From the NCBI GenBank assembly GCA_019925095.2, contig CM034412.1:5205501-5269500 (forward strand): a stretch of DNA of 64,000 nucleotides, read 5' to 3'. Numbering within the stretch: position 1 is the first letter of the stretch; every line of letters starts with the position of its first letter. This DNA is from Dendrolimus kikuchii. Lineage: Eukaryota > Arthropoda > Insecta > Lepidoptera > Lasiocampidae. Positions 21,699-31,960 of the stretch are shown here, piece by piece. The notes beneath the pieces were generated by a model that had not been told where the DNA came from, did not search any database, and saw nothing but the letters and a program-made list of their open reading frames with translations. Both the position numbers and the translations under genes were made by a program.

Positions 21699-23201
21699 AT
21701 TATAAAATTAATTGTAACTTAAATCCGAATCCCTATTATACAAACACGGATTATTGAGAGTTTATGCATTACTCACATTAAAACCTTGTTCCTTGATACC
21801 AACCCGTCGCGACACTCCAGTTACTGCTAAAACTCTTTCTTCTAATGCTGTCAAAGGGTTCCTACTGCTAGATCCACAAGCATGCTTCCTAATTCTCAAA
21901 AACTTTCCCTTGGTTTTTGTTTTCCAATCTGCCCAAACCTAAATAAATTTAATCATCAGAAGCAGTGCCAAAATGTATCATGATGAAACATAATTAATGA
22001 ATTTTACCTCCTACCCATTTTAATATTGTATAAAATTATTAGAGCTAGGTATGTTTGCTGAAGAGTTTCACAACATATTGCGAAGCAGTGGTTAATCAGA
22101 TTACGCTCCCATAGAGTAAATAATAACCACAAACAAAATTAAAATTAACAAGTTGGCGGTAGGCTAAATAAAACTTTAATAATACTCATTGACACTTGAT
22201 ATGTTTGTCTTCCGTGATAACGGCTACTGAAAAGTGGCCGAAACATCAGAATAATAAAAATCAAACAAATTACCATGTTTAAAACAGTTAAAACATATAT
22301 TTATTATAATTAATGAAGATGAGTGTTTAATAATATATTTAACAATAGGCGATGGTAACCACTTTCCATCAAGTGAGTGATCTTCCTGTTTGTTGAACTT
22401 ATACAATGAAAAATAAAAAATCTTTGTGAGGCAAGCTGCACACAGAGACTGTATACCAATATGCCTTAGGTTAGTGTGGGGTAGACTTACTGGTCCTCTA
22501 AAATAGGGATGCCTGTGCCCAGCAGTGCTTTATAGGCTGAAAATGTTAATATTATGAAGACAAGTATTACTAACTTTTTTCCATTTTTCAAATGATTTAT
22601 GAACACCTCCATCAATTGAATTCAACTGTCTACCCAACTCTAACCACAATGATTCAGCTTTTATCCGACCTTGAATGCCCGGTTGAGGTCTTCCAAGATC
22701 ACCGTGCCTACAACATAAATAAAACGCACATTGAGTAGCATTGTGTTGTGTTGCTTAGTCATGTGACATGTCATTGTTTACATTTACTTGAGTCTAGTAA
22801 GAATATTATAGAAAGAAAAGGGGTAAAGTTAAGAAATTCATAAGTCTACCATAAGTCATTTACAATGGGGACAGGATGGTAACTGTAAATATAACGTAAA
22901 ACTGCGTTGGAGCCATTAATATCAAACATAGAATAGAATAGAGTAAAACACTGCTATAAGGGGATTTATTATGAAATTTGCTCCAAACGGCCTCGAAGCC
23001 CTATCCCCTCTATTTTAAAGTGTCTCCGACAGCTAGAAGTAGTGGGGGGTGACTCCCACACACCCTTCCTCCCCCCGTCCATTCAGTGTGCGAAAATCTA
23101 AACTCAACCCAAGAAATGTATAATTTCTGAAAATATTACCGTTCCATGAACTCTATCAAAACTGAGAATTGTTTCGGGCTGGCTCGTAACCGTGGCTCCA
23201 T
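19171..23201 (-). CDS. Myb/SANT-like (zeste-type) DNA-binding protein gene
   Basis: Four minus-strand exons at 23201-23140, 22707-22575, 21938-21777 and 19658-19171 encode about 280 residues. The N-terminal half is a zeste/Myb_DNA-bind_5-type trihelix domain: the start MEPRLRASPKQFSVLIEFME, then HGDLGRPQPGIQGR, ESLWLELGRQLNS, KSFEKWKKVWADWKTKTK and LEERVLAVTG. Proteins of this family bind DNA and many are uncharacterised multicopy factors in Lepidoptera. The C-terminal half has a Pro/Ser-rich linker and a strongly charged coiled coil (EFAAIEQRRLEYEELRDQRL and on), probably for oligomerisation. Exons 1-3 join in phase (2, then 0). The third join fails: the strong donor GTGAGT leaves phase 0, while the last exon needs one carried base. 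An undetected small exon or a weaker donor must exist. A relative of PIF/Harbinger-associated SANT proteins is a possible alternative. Confidence 0.85.
19940..20235 (-). repeat. RTE-like LINE 3' fragment, copy 1
   Basis: TGTTTCCCATTGGGTAGGCA and GGTCTACCGGCACCGACTC match blocks at 57690-57900. I recognise this as the 3' part of a lepidopteran RTE-type element. It lies in the last intron of the SANT-like gene. Confidence 0.6.
20397..20493. repeat. Partial inverted-repeat MITE (GTCTTATTCAT family)
   Basis: The left end GGTCTTATTCATAAAGAG and the central TTCTTTAAGAACCATAAAG match the complete element at 34876-34977; the right arm is eroded. Confidence 0.5.
20494..20771 (-). repeat. Poly-A SINE (family S), copy
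   Basis: Antisense, nearly full-length copy in the last intron of the SANT-like gene. It runs from CTTTATTGCAGTAGTTC to TTCCTGCACGGATA. Confidence 0.8.
20772..21500 (-). pseudogene. LINE fragment with RNase H-proximal zinc-knuckle remnant
   Basis: On the minus strand around 20775-20870, IRIQDHSLCECGLAEGTLHH resembles the C-x-C...H element that follows RNase H in several LINE clades. The rest, to about 21500, has no assignable homology on either strand; a plus-strand frame at 21235-21498 is not recognised. Confidence 0.45.
21612..21694. repeat. (TA)n microsatellite
   Basis: About 82 bp of pure TA repeat in the intron between exons 3 and 4 of the SANT-like gene. Confidence 0.97.
21777..21938 (-). 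CDS. SANT-like gene, exon 3
   Basis: The minus-strand acceptor is TTATTTAG (ending at 21939) and the donor GTGAGT begins at 21776. Fifty-four codons encode VWADWKTKTKGKFLRIRKHA through PLTALEERVLAVTGVSRRVG, the third helix and the C-terminal cap of the domain. Confidence 0.9.
22060..22265 (-). repeat. Dispersed repeat with TTTCGGCCACTTTTCAGTAG core
   Basis: On the plus strand CGGCTACTGAAAAGTGGCCG and GTTGGCGGTAGGCTAAATAA are inverted relative to the copy at 46030-46230. A short third copy is at 35625-35690. Confidence 0.65.
22340..22412 (+). repeat. Poly-A SINE (family S), 3' part only
   Basis: Sense 3' end from AATAGGCGATGGTAACCAC to TTGAACTTATACAATGAAAA. Confidence 0.65.
22575..22707 (-). 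CDS. SANT-like gene, exon 2
   Basis: The minus-strand acceptor is TTGTAG (ending at 22708) and the donor GTTAGT begins at 22574. After one carried base it encodes HGDLGRPQPGIQGR...LWLELGRQLNSIDGG...FEKWKK, the core second helix with its conserved Trp. Confidence 0.92.
23140..23201 (-). CDS. SANT-like gene, exon 1 (start)
   Basis: It starts at the ATG at 23201-23199 and the donor is GTAATA at 23139. It encodes MEPRLRASPKQFSVLIEFME and part of Arg. The start is supported because this is the usual first helix, RxSPxQFxxLxEFME. It ends in phase 2, matching exon 2. Confidence 0.9.
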
Positions 23202-24440
23202 TTCTAAAAGATGTACAAATTCTTTTAAAAGTTATGTTTAGTAAGTTTTCAATTTAAAAAATGTGTAGTATAATTAACGATTTGAAGTTGATTCAAACAC
23301 AAAGTTAGTTGGTTTTAGGCACTTACCGTATAAAAGACGTTATCAAAGACGTTTAAAGTTAATAAATATTTTCAAATAATACTTTATCAGAAAATATAAT
23401 TTTACATACATTTATACCACAGAATATTCATTATTTCACTATACAAAGGCGTAAAGAGAATTTAACACTTGAAAGGTGCGCGGTTTTTAAATGTCACATT
23501 GACGTTTGCGTACGAAACCATGGTAAACATTCAACTTTTTTTCAATCGTTAGAATAGAATGAGCGTTCGACAACTGATTGTACTACATTTGGCTACGAAC
23601 TTGAGTTTTCTACAAACGTTAACATTTAAGACATAGATAATACTAATTTATAGTCATTGTCAAAGTGATTAAATACAATGCCATCTAGCAGTAAATTTGT
23701 GAATTAGTATTAGAATGTTTGAATACGGGACTTTATTGGTCATATAGATGGTACTAGTAGTCAATTTAAATATGTATGTATGTATGTTTTTCAAAATTTA
23801 AATATATATATGTTTCGAAATATTCTTAGAATACTTTAAAAAAACCTAGTCACGGGACTCATAACTTTCCCGTTGCAAAAATAATGACCGTATACTACCA
23901 TTCTATTTAAAGGTGAGTTGGTAGGTTTCGTAAATATAAGTATTATGAAATTGAAAAGGACCTAATCAGGTATATAGATAGGTTTATGATTGACTAGCAC
24001 TACATCTGCCAATAAATCTCCGTTCGTGTGGTTATTGTGACAATATAACTATTTGTTAGCGAATTACAACGATGCCGGCACAAAAAAAAAACTCGGTCGG
24101 AGCGCTACCTTTTTGGTTATATGTATTTGTCTATCATTATCATTTATGGGGATAAAAAGTATCCTAAGTATTGAGCCGGGATATAGACTAGCTCTGTGTC
24201 TAGTTTCATTTCAATAAAAGCTCTGTGTAAAGTTACATTTAAATAACAAAAAAATGAGATTTTGCATAAAAACAATAGCAGCGATTGGTGATGCCAACTG
24301 TGATTGTAGTGTGTTACAATTTTACAATTTACTGGGCGATTCAGAGAAAATTGGCATCGACAAAGTTTACACCTGTCATATTTATTTGACGTAAAAAAAA
24401 TATAACATAAGTCTTTCATCTGCTCATGTCTTTTATAATA
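23202..24440. other. Region upstream of the SANT-like gene
   Basis: No exon or element is recognised. This is the probable promoter and upstream region of the minus-strand gene, with no obvious TATA box close to the ATG. Confidence 0.4.
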
Positions 24441-25022
24441 TACTAGCGGCCCCGGCAGACGTTGTCCTGCCTTTAAAAAATAAAATTCTAGAACCCGATC
24501 CCAGAGCCACCTACCGGTTCTGATTGCGAATCTAAAGCATCCGGGTACCCACTCAAACACACAAAAACAAAATCACCAAAATCGCTCCAGGTGATTAGGA
24601 GGATTCCAGAACCCGATCTCAGCGCCACCTACCGGTTCTAATTGTGAATCTAAAAGAGTAATATATTTCTTTTTATTCTAAGTCATGTTATCTAAAATAA
24701 GATTAAAAATCTTGCCAAAAAATTAATGTTTATAATTAACAAATAAAAAATAGGGGTTGATCGTAGAGGGGTGAAAATTTAGGGTTGTATGTATTTTTTA
24801 ATGCTGTATCCTAAAAAAATAAAGTAAATAAAAATTATCTAAAAATTAAAAAAAAAAAATTTAGGGGTGGACTACCCTTAACATTTAGGGGGATGAAAAA
24901 TAGATGTTGTCTGATTCTCATACCTACCCAATATGCACACAAAATTTCATGAGAATCGGTCAAGCCGTTTCGGAGGAGTATGGCAACGAAAACTGTGACA
25001 CGAGAATTTTATATATTAGATT
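24440..25022. repeat. Helitron-like dispersed elements, two abutting blocks
   Basis: A minus-oriented block starts at 24442 with ACTAGCGGCCCCGGCAGACG and carries CCCGATCCCAGAGCCACCTA; a related block repeats at about 24607. From 24660 to 25022 a second block holds ATGCACACAAAATTTCATGA and ends GAATTTTATATATTAGA, a widespread lepidopteran repeat end. Confidence 0.55.
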
Positions 25023-25634
25023 GATACATACATCTCACTTAGCAATATTCCTTCCACGGGTTGCCAGGAAAAGATCGCTTTTTAGCCATAAGACCGCCTG
25101 TACGGGCTGGGTTGTGAAAGTGCACTTTAATTCCTTCGATCGGATGATTGTGGTTAGAAGTAAAACAAACGTATGTCTACTACCAAATTTTATTTGTGAC
25201 TGCCTGCGGTAGGGGATTGCCGATTAATAAATACTGTGTGCGCGGAACCGAAATTTAAATAAAAACCCCGGATATTCCGTATACATGAAACAGTTGAAGA
25301 TAATTGTATTATTTTGTTGCCTTTAATTGTTGTGTTACGTAACAATAATAAACTGACGGACTCATAAACTGCATCAAAGTAATAGACGACTTTGAAATAA
25401 ATATTTTAACCAAGTAGGTATGCAAACTTTCTATACAGATTTAAATTGAAACCTCTAGATTGGTTCGTGAACTTTAAAACAGCGTAGGGTCATATCCTTA
25501 AGTTTAAGTTTGTGTACTGGATAGGACCTTAAGACTTTTTTTGAAGAAAAAACAGAAATTTAAGGAAAATTGGTTTAATTAAAAAAATGGTTTTAACAAT
25601 AGACACAAACTTTATGCAAGGGTTTATTTATGTT

Positions 25635-25985
25635 TTAATAAGGTGTATTACCTCCACGTGCCCTTATTACGGATTCTAATCGGTGCCGCATAGATTTTAT
25701 TAGGGTTATTAAAAGATCTTGCGGAATATTGTCCCATTCTTCTGAAAGTGCTGTTCTTAGTGCTGCCACTGTCGTGGGCAAAGGGTTTCTCGCATATACA
25801 GCTCTTTTTAAATTGTCCCAAACATGCTCAATGGGATTAAGACCCGGGCTGCGTGCTGGCCAATTCATTGTACGTATCCCAACCTCTTCGCAATATTGTC
25901 GAACTTGTGCAGCAGCGTGCGGCCGGGCATTATCCTGCATTAAAGTAAAATTTTCGCCTATGAATCCCATGTAATTTGCATTAAT
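25635..25985 (-). pseudogene. Tc1-type transposase C-terminal fragment
   Basis: It encodes FIGENFTLMQDNARPHAAAQ through SPGLNPIEHVWDNLKRAV to the C-terminal ARGGNTPY. The second catalytic Asp (in QDN) and the Glu (in NPIEH) are separated by 34 residues, diagnostic of the DD34E Tc1 group. The C-terminus is complete. The N-terminal HTH region and the first Asp are missing, and the frame runs upstream into unrelated sequence to 26159. No terminal repeats were identified. It cannot act on its own. Confidence 0.88.
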
Positions 25986-26229
25986 ACCAAGGTACAAAAT
26001 AAAGTTTTTGAAGCGACGGCATTTTAATGATTTAAAAAAATAAAAGAAAACACTTATTGTGAGATAACTACAATAGTTAGACATATGGTTGCGCAATATT
26101 TTTTGTAGACAATTATATGTTCTGCAAAGTGCTAGTACATTGTTTTGTTCTATAATCAATAGTTTTCGCAGCGCACGCCGTGTAAGGATTTTTTCGGGTC
26201 ATTTTTTTACACCTTGGGTTACATTATTG

Positions 26230-26400
26230 GACTTTTAGTAAGTATCCCTGATTTTTTTGAAAATATAATATAGCCTATAGCCTTCCTCGATAAATGTACT
26301 ATTCAACACTGAAAGAATTTTTAAATCGGACCAGCGGTTCCTGAGATTAGTGCGTTTAAACAAACAAACTCATCAGCTTTATAATAGTAGTATAGATTAT
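26230..26400 (-). repeat. Short dispersed element (TCGAGGAAGGC family)
   Basis: CTTCCTCGATAAATGTACTA and GCGTTTAAACAAACAAACTC are the reverse of blocks at 31290-31420, where the element ends in GGACGAAGTCGCGGGCAGAA. Confidence 0.5.
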
Positions 26401-26468
26401 GTAGAATTTTTATACTTAGTCGTGTGTTTTTTATAAATAAATAATAGCATTTTTAGTGCCTCAGAGAA

Positions 26469-26644
26469 CGGCCATAACAACCTTGAGTTGTGTTCCGACA
26501 TTAGTAACTAGGTTCCAGTCTCCCTTAAGAGAGCAGCAGCGCATTAGTAGCACCTTTGGTGTTGTAAATATCCATAGGCGATGGTAACCGCTTTCTATCA
26601 AGTGGGCCGTCTGCCTGTCTGCTGAACTCCTCCAATAAAAAAAA
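26469..26644 (+). repeat. Poly-A SINE (family S), 5'-truncated copy
   Basis: Sense copy from GGCCATAACAACCTTGAG to CTCCTCCAATAAAAAAAACC. Confidence 0.75.
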
Positions 26645-26779
26645 CCGAGCGAATGCACACAAACTTCACTTGGGATCGGCCCGAGTCAGTTGCCCATGAT
26701 TACCAACTGCCATGCATTCGATTCTCTCTAGCGTTCAACGGCTAACTTTTGAACCTAAAAATCCTTTGCACATTTGAAC

Positions 26780-28510
26780 CTTGCGTCCGTTACTAGTCCA
26801 TTGAGCGGTGTAGGAGTTAGCGGATATACAAACAGACGCGTAAAGCGACATTCTTCTATACTATAATAAAGATACGAATGTACAAGTTGTTTATTTCCAT
26901 CAAGAACCTATCGCGTACTTTCACATAATACCCTCTATAACATTGAATTTAGAATATGCGTATCCATAGATATCAACATAATCCAACAATGAAAGTAAAC
27001 AAAATATGACAGCCTCTCAACAATGGTGTTTTATCCAATTTTTACACTCATTATTTTCGGTATTTAGACCCACTATTAATAATAGACTGAAAAACATTAA
27101 CAAAAGGTTTTTTGTGAAAAAAATCGCGGGAATCTTCAAACAAACGCCGCGGGTGGTGCTGTGCAATAAACAACTTGAGGGAACATGGAGATGAAATGTT
27201 GTGGACCAATGTTACTTTCTGCTAAAATACATGTTCTAATTGGACTCAATACTTGGATTTTTTCGAATTGTGGTATATGATCACCGGTTAGTGCAATAAA
27301 ACAACGTGTTATTGAGCATTTTGTATTGAAATTGTCCACAATATATAAAATAAGCACCGTGAGTAAAACATTGTATCGAGTGTTAAACCGCTTGGACAGA
27401 ATTCGCGTACCGGACTATAATATAAACGTTCGCCCGAAGGGAGATGGTCAGTACCGCGTAGGTGGCTTCGCACGACTATTGCGTTCAGGGAATCTGCTGG
27501 CCGCTATAAAATACTATATAATTATGTAAATTTTTGTCTTCTGACAAAGTTGAACATAATATCCATGTCTAAAAATGTATAAGCAATTAGCGGGCTTGGC
27601 AGAAGTTGTCCTGCTCTTAAAATAAAATAAAAATTGGTATTAAACCATCCCGGGGCCCACTAAAATATAAAAATCATTAAAATAGGCCCAGCGGCTTAGG
27701 ACTGTCTCACGTACATAAGAATTATGTATGTACATAGTATATAAATATATACCTACATTTGGGGAAGAGCATTTCCGGTGTAAGTGTATTAAATGATTAA
27801 ATATTTACACCATAAGAACAGTTTTTTTTGCGGTATTGTCATATTTCTTGAAAAAAGGCTATTTATATACAAAGCACACGTGTAGTTACGCCGCTTATAC
27901 AAGCTTCCAGTAGAAGTGTACGCCTAAGAAATGCTGGTTTGACTTTGTGACGGATGATGCGTCCCAAACATGTATTTATGTATAACTAAGTCAGTATAAG
28001 TATATAGAAATAGAAGTTCTTATTGCAACTTTGATTTAAGGCTATGATGATGATAGTAACTTCAAATATAAATACTATGAAACACTGTGGAGTATCTCCG
28101 TTTAATTGCTCTTCAATAAACAAAATACTATATCAAATAGCGATTATTGTTACAACTATTTTCTATTTCTAAAAATAATACTTATACTCATCGCTATAAA
28201 GTATACTTTCGCTTGAATTTTATTAATAAAAACTTTAGGGGAGCAATGATTCGTGAAAGCTACCTACACGATTGTTAATGTTTACCAACTTTTTATTTGC
28301 TTTTACCTACGGCGCTAGTTTCTATGCGAAACGTTAAAATTAAAGGTAAAATTGTTACATCTAAAAATAATCATTGACGAAGTTAAAGTTGTTGAAATAC
28401 AAGAGTATTAAGTGGTGTTGAAAATGCCAAAATCGGATGATCTCGATTCGTTTTGGTATAGTAAGAGATCTAATTATTATTATAGTCTTGATCTTTGCTA
28501 TGATTTCTTT
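26780..28510. other. Mostly unassigned, with short element debris
   Basis: GGAGTTAGCGGATATACA at 26813 recurs at 37128. At 27598-27725 there is a diverged Helitron-like end (AGCGGGCTTGGCAGAAGTTG). Short frames at 27006-27529 have no recognisable domain. Confidence 0.35.
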
Positions 28511-28514
28511 TACT

Positions 28515-28745
28515 AACTAACTTCGTTGGCTCAGCGAATCAAAATGTGTCTTGGCCAACGAGACGAGAACACGCCACTTATTTCTGTCCTGTGCGGTTTC
28601 TTGCCATTAATGGACTTGAAGCTCACGTAGGTCAGCCTCCACTCTGTCTCTCTACTGGTACTTGGGGCGACCGACCGGACAGCGCCCATCCGATTGTCCC
28701 AAATAGGCCCTTTTCACACTTCGAGCCTCTTTTATCCGTTCCAAT
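28515..28745 (-). pseudogene. RTE-like ORF2 C-terminal fragment
   Basis: The minus strand reads GRCPVGRPKYQ, then after two stops ETAQDRNKWRVLVSLAKTHF and DSLSQRS. This is the GRP...AQDRxKWR tail of RTE-type ORF2. In-frame stops show decay. Confidence 0.65.
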
Positions 28746-29046
28746 CATATGATTTCTTTGATTCCAATAAATATATACTAATAATTGAAATTGAAGTAAT
28801 CTTTATTCTTTATTGTACTCAGAAATTTACATATAAAATTATAGAAGAGTGGTAATGTAAAAAGGCGAGCTTAATTCTAAAAGAGTTCTTCCGGCAAACC
28901 TATGTAATCATCAGTAATCATATGTGATTTCAAAATAAATGCCAAAATATGAGTTTTTAATTAAGTTTAATTTATCTTTATTTACACGATGCCTAATGGT
29001 ACGTTGAATGGTTAAAAAAAATCTTTTTATTGTAAATTTGGTGACT

Positions 29047-29290
29047 GACTAAACAAGATATACAATGCAAAAGCGGATGGATGCAGAAGTCGTGGAAGGC
29101 CACGACACACCTTCCATGATCAAATTGATCGTGTACTAGCAGAAGGTGATGTCAGGAGACTTAAGAACAGACGAGCGTGCATGACAAGAGCTATGAATGT
29201 TAAAGAAGCAAGTGAGGTGTGTAAGAATAAGCCTGAATGGCGCTCTGTTGTTTGTGCCTACCCCGCAAGGGAACTGGCGTGAAGTTATGT
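29047..29290 (+). repeat. RTE LINE 3' fragment, 5' part of a split copy
   Basis: It holds AATGCAAAAGCGGATGGATG through the ORF2 end AAGGGAACTGGCGTGA. Its (ATGT) tail is displaced to 29724-29732 by the nested insertion at 29291-29707. Confidence 0.85.
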
Positions 29291-29707
29291 CATCATCATC
29301 ATCATCCGAGCGTTAATTCCCGGTTGCGTTCGGAGCGTTTACTCCGACGCCCAGGGTCCGCTTTCCTACTTTTTCTACTCCACTTCGCGCGGTCTTCAGC
29401 ATCCCCCGTTTTGAGACCATTGGTACGCATGTCATCCTTCACAACGTCAAGCCAATATTTCTTGGGCCTTTCCCTTCGATCGGGACCTGGTGGAGGCGGC
29501 ATGGCTAGACATTTGTTCCCCACATAATTAGCCGGTCTCCGTAAAACGTGGCCGTACCAACGTAAGCGACTCTCTTGCAATTTGTCTGCTATATCACGGA
29601 CATGAAGACTGCCGCGGATGCGGGAGTTCCTGACTCGGTCTTTCCGCGTCACTCCACACATCCATCGCAGCATATTCATCTCCTTGACACGCAGTTCTTG
29701 CTTGTGT
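29291..29707 (-). mobile_element. Nested RTE fragment with 16-bp TSD
   Basis: This 417-bp 3' piece belongs to a second RTE family. Its minus-strand frame reads VKEMNMLRWMCGVTRKDRVR, LRWYGHVLRRP and RPKKYWLDVVKDDM, the RTE ORF2 C-terminus. It has a (GAT)n tail on its minus strand at 29291-29304. Perfect duplicates TGGCGTGAAGTTATGT lie at 29275-29290 and 29708-29723. It landed in the tail of another RTE copy. A relative lies at 40690-41110. Confidence 0.93.
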
Positions 29708-29732
29708 TGGCGTGAAGTTATGTATGTATGTA

Positions 29733-31000
29733 AATTTGGTAAACAGGCAGACAGTGATTCCAAATGTCTGTCCTAAGTGTTGTGTAAAAAACAACAGAAA
29801 GTGGTTGCGGTCGGCTACAGACGAATAAAGCTAAGGCTATCGGATCTGTTATAATCAATGAAAGTGCCAGATAACTATACCTCACCCTTAAATGAATTAT
29901 ACTTACATAATTCTTATGGAAAGGTAACCGAATTTATCACATTGTCCGGCTAGAAGTAGGGAAGTATTCATACTGCTCGGTCTAAGTGATAAATTCAAGT
30001 CATCTCAAACCATGATTTTTTGATGGACCACGGGCGTTTGTGCATGAGTAATACAGGCCAGCCAAAGTAATACATTTATCAAATTGACCGAAGCTGCGTT
30101 GGTCATGGTTGGTTATTATTCATCATGATCAGTCCACATGAATACTGCCCGATTAATTAAATTGCCCGTAACATAAAACTATATGTTTTAGTCGGTTTAA
30201 TTTATAATATACTCTGTTAAAATATTAATTAATTTACTGTACAAGAAAATGTTTATTACTTCTTAGTTATTTATGAAATTAGGTTCCATTTTGTCAGTTT
30301 TTTTTTTATTACCAGCCAAGTTGAGAAATCCACTTCTAGACAGTTAATAAATCCATTAAATCAAGAACGAACATTCTTCAACAACTTTTAATTAATTAAT
30401 CATGTCCTAAAGGGTACTTACTCAACCCTAAAAGGGACATTCCTACAAGGGCAATTATAAGGTGAATTAGATAGGGCGACTATACACTGAGCGTTGGGGA
30501 TGCTGCGGAAACGCCCGCGGCTGCCACACTAATTTCCCGCTCCTTGTATAAGAGCCCTAAGGGCTGTGGTGCACCGATGTTGCTCTCAACTGGCCTCACA
30601 AGCTATCAGTGTTATTAAAATTACTTTTTAACGGTTTTAACTTCATACTACTTATAGTAAGTTAGTTATTAAACTACTGTGATTTTCTAAAATCATATTC
30701 TATCTAATCTTGGGAAAAATCAAGATTGCTTTTTGAATCAAATGTTTGTGTCAATTCAAGACCATAATTTTCGATTCGAGCAATGAATATCCGTAAAGGT
30801 GTGGCTTCATCTGCGATAGTGTAACAGATGTAAGCCGTTTCACGCAGATGTAGCGATGGGTGAAAGCGTAATTTGAGATGCGAAATTCTTAATGACATTA
30901 AATGTTTATAACGTATGTGTGTATATATACTAATGTGGCTATTTTAACGATATTATTTTAAAAACTTTAAATAAGACACATTCCGCTACAGTCTAATTGT
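29733..31000. other. No recognised gene or repeat
   Basis: AT-rich sequence with one GC-richer patch at 30480-30600. A short minus-strand frame at 30704-30898 has no known domain. Confidence 0.35.
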
Positions 31001-31262
31001 CTTATTCATATTTATTTAGAGTAAGTTATTAGGCTTATTTAAGATAAATCAAAAATATATTATTTATAAAAACATGTGGAGCGTTTTAACGCTAATTTGT
31101 GTTTCGTGTTAAAACGCTCTACATATTTACAATAAGTATAATAATTTAGGCATAATAAAATGTTAGTTAGAGTAAGTTGTAGGTTTCTTTAAGAACCATA
31201 AAGATGACTTCAAACATACTGTAACTCAATATGAACAAGACCGTTAGACTTTGACCGAATGC
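31000..31262. repeat. Eroded MITE arms (GTCTTATTCAT family) around a hairpin
   Basis: TGTCTTATTCATATTTATTT at 31000 and TTTCTTTAAGAACCATAAAG plus AACAAGACCGTTAG at 31185-31247 belong to the family of 34876-34977. A separate hairpin with 17-bp arms (31074-31090 / 31108-31124, one G-T pair) lies between them. Confidence 0.6.
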
Positions 31263-31289
31263 GTCTTAGTTCACATCTATACTTCTATA

Positions 31290-31635
31290 CTTTAATATAT
31301 AAAGGTGAAGAGTTTGTTTGCTTGAACGCACTAATCTCAGGAATTACTGGTCTGATTTGAAAAATTCTTTCAGTGTTAAATAGCCCATTTATCGAGGAAG
31401 GCTATAGGCTATATATCATCACGCTAAGACCAACAGGATAGGAGCACCAATGAAAAATGTTTCAAAATCAGGAAATTGTTTCCTTTTGACAGCTTCCGCT
31501 GCGTGCGCTGCGTAAACGGTTAAAGTTTCGCAAAAATCATGTGTGACAGAATTGTTTAAAAGTTCTAAAAAAAAGTCCGCGACAAGCCCAAAGTAACTGT
31601 TCCTCGCGGACGAAGTCGCGGGCAGAAGCTATTTA
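31290..31635 (+). repeat. Short dispersed element ending GCGGGCAGAAGCTA
   Basis: It starts near ATATAAAGGTGAAGAGTTTG and ends CGCGGACGAAGTCGCGGGCA. It carries TCGAGGAAGGCTATAGGC, as in the inverted copy at 26230-26400. It is a non-coding, probably Helitron-like element. Confidence 0.6.
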
Positions 31636-31639
31636 GTGT

Positions 31640-31960
31640 ATATACATACGTCATCTGTAAATATTTAACGTCATTATCAATGTTGCATCTCAAGTAACGC
31701 ATTAAATCCATCGCCCTATCTACGTGAAACGGCCTATATTTATATTATTATCCCAGATGAAGCTGCAAGATTAGCATTAAAAAATAACGCCGTCAATGAT
31801 TATCTACTTTAGTGTATATAAATATAGATATACGAGTTCATTGTTATAGTCATTAATAATGTCGCATCTCAAATAACGCTTTAAATCCTTAGCTACATCT
31901 ACGTGCCATAGTTACTAATATTAACATTATCCCACGTGTACCAGGGGTATAAACAAAAAA
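31640..31960. repeat. Second tandem pair of the AACGCATTAAA-type repeat
   Basis: Units at about 31645-31790 and 31805-31945 both hold (A)TAACGC(A/T)TTAAATCC and CTACGTG blocks. A single unit follows at 33815-33925. Confidence 0.65.
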
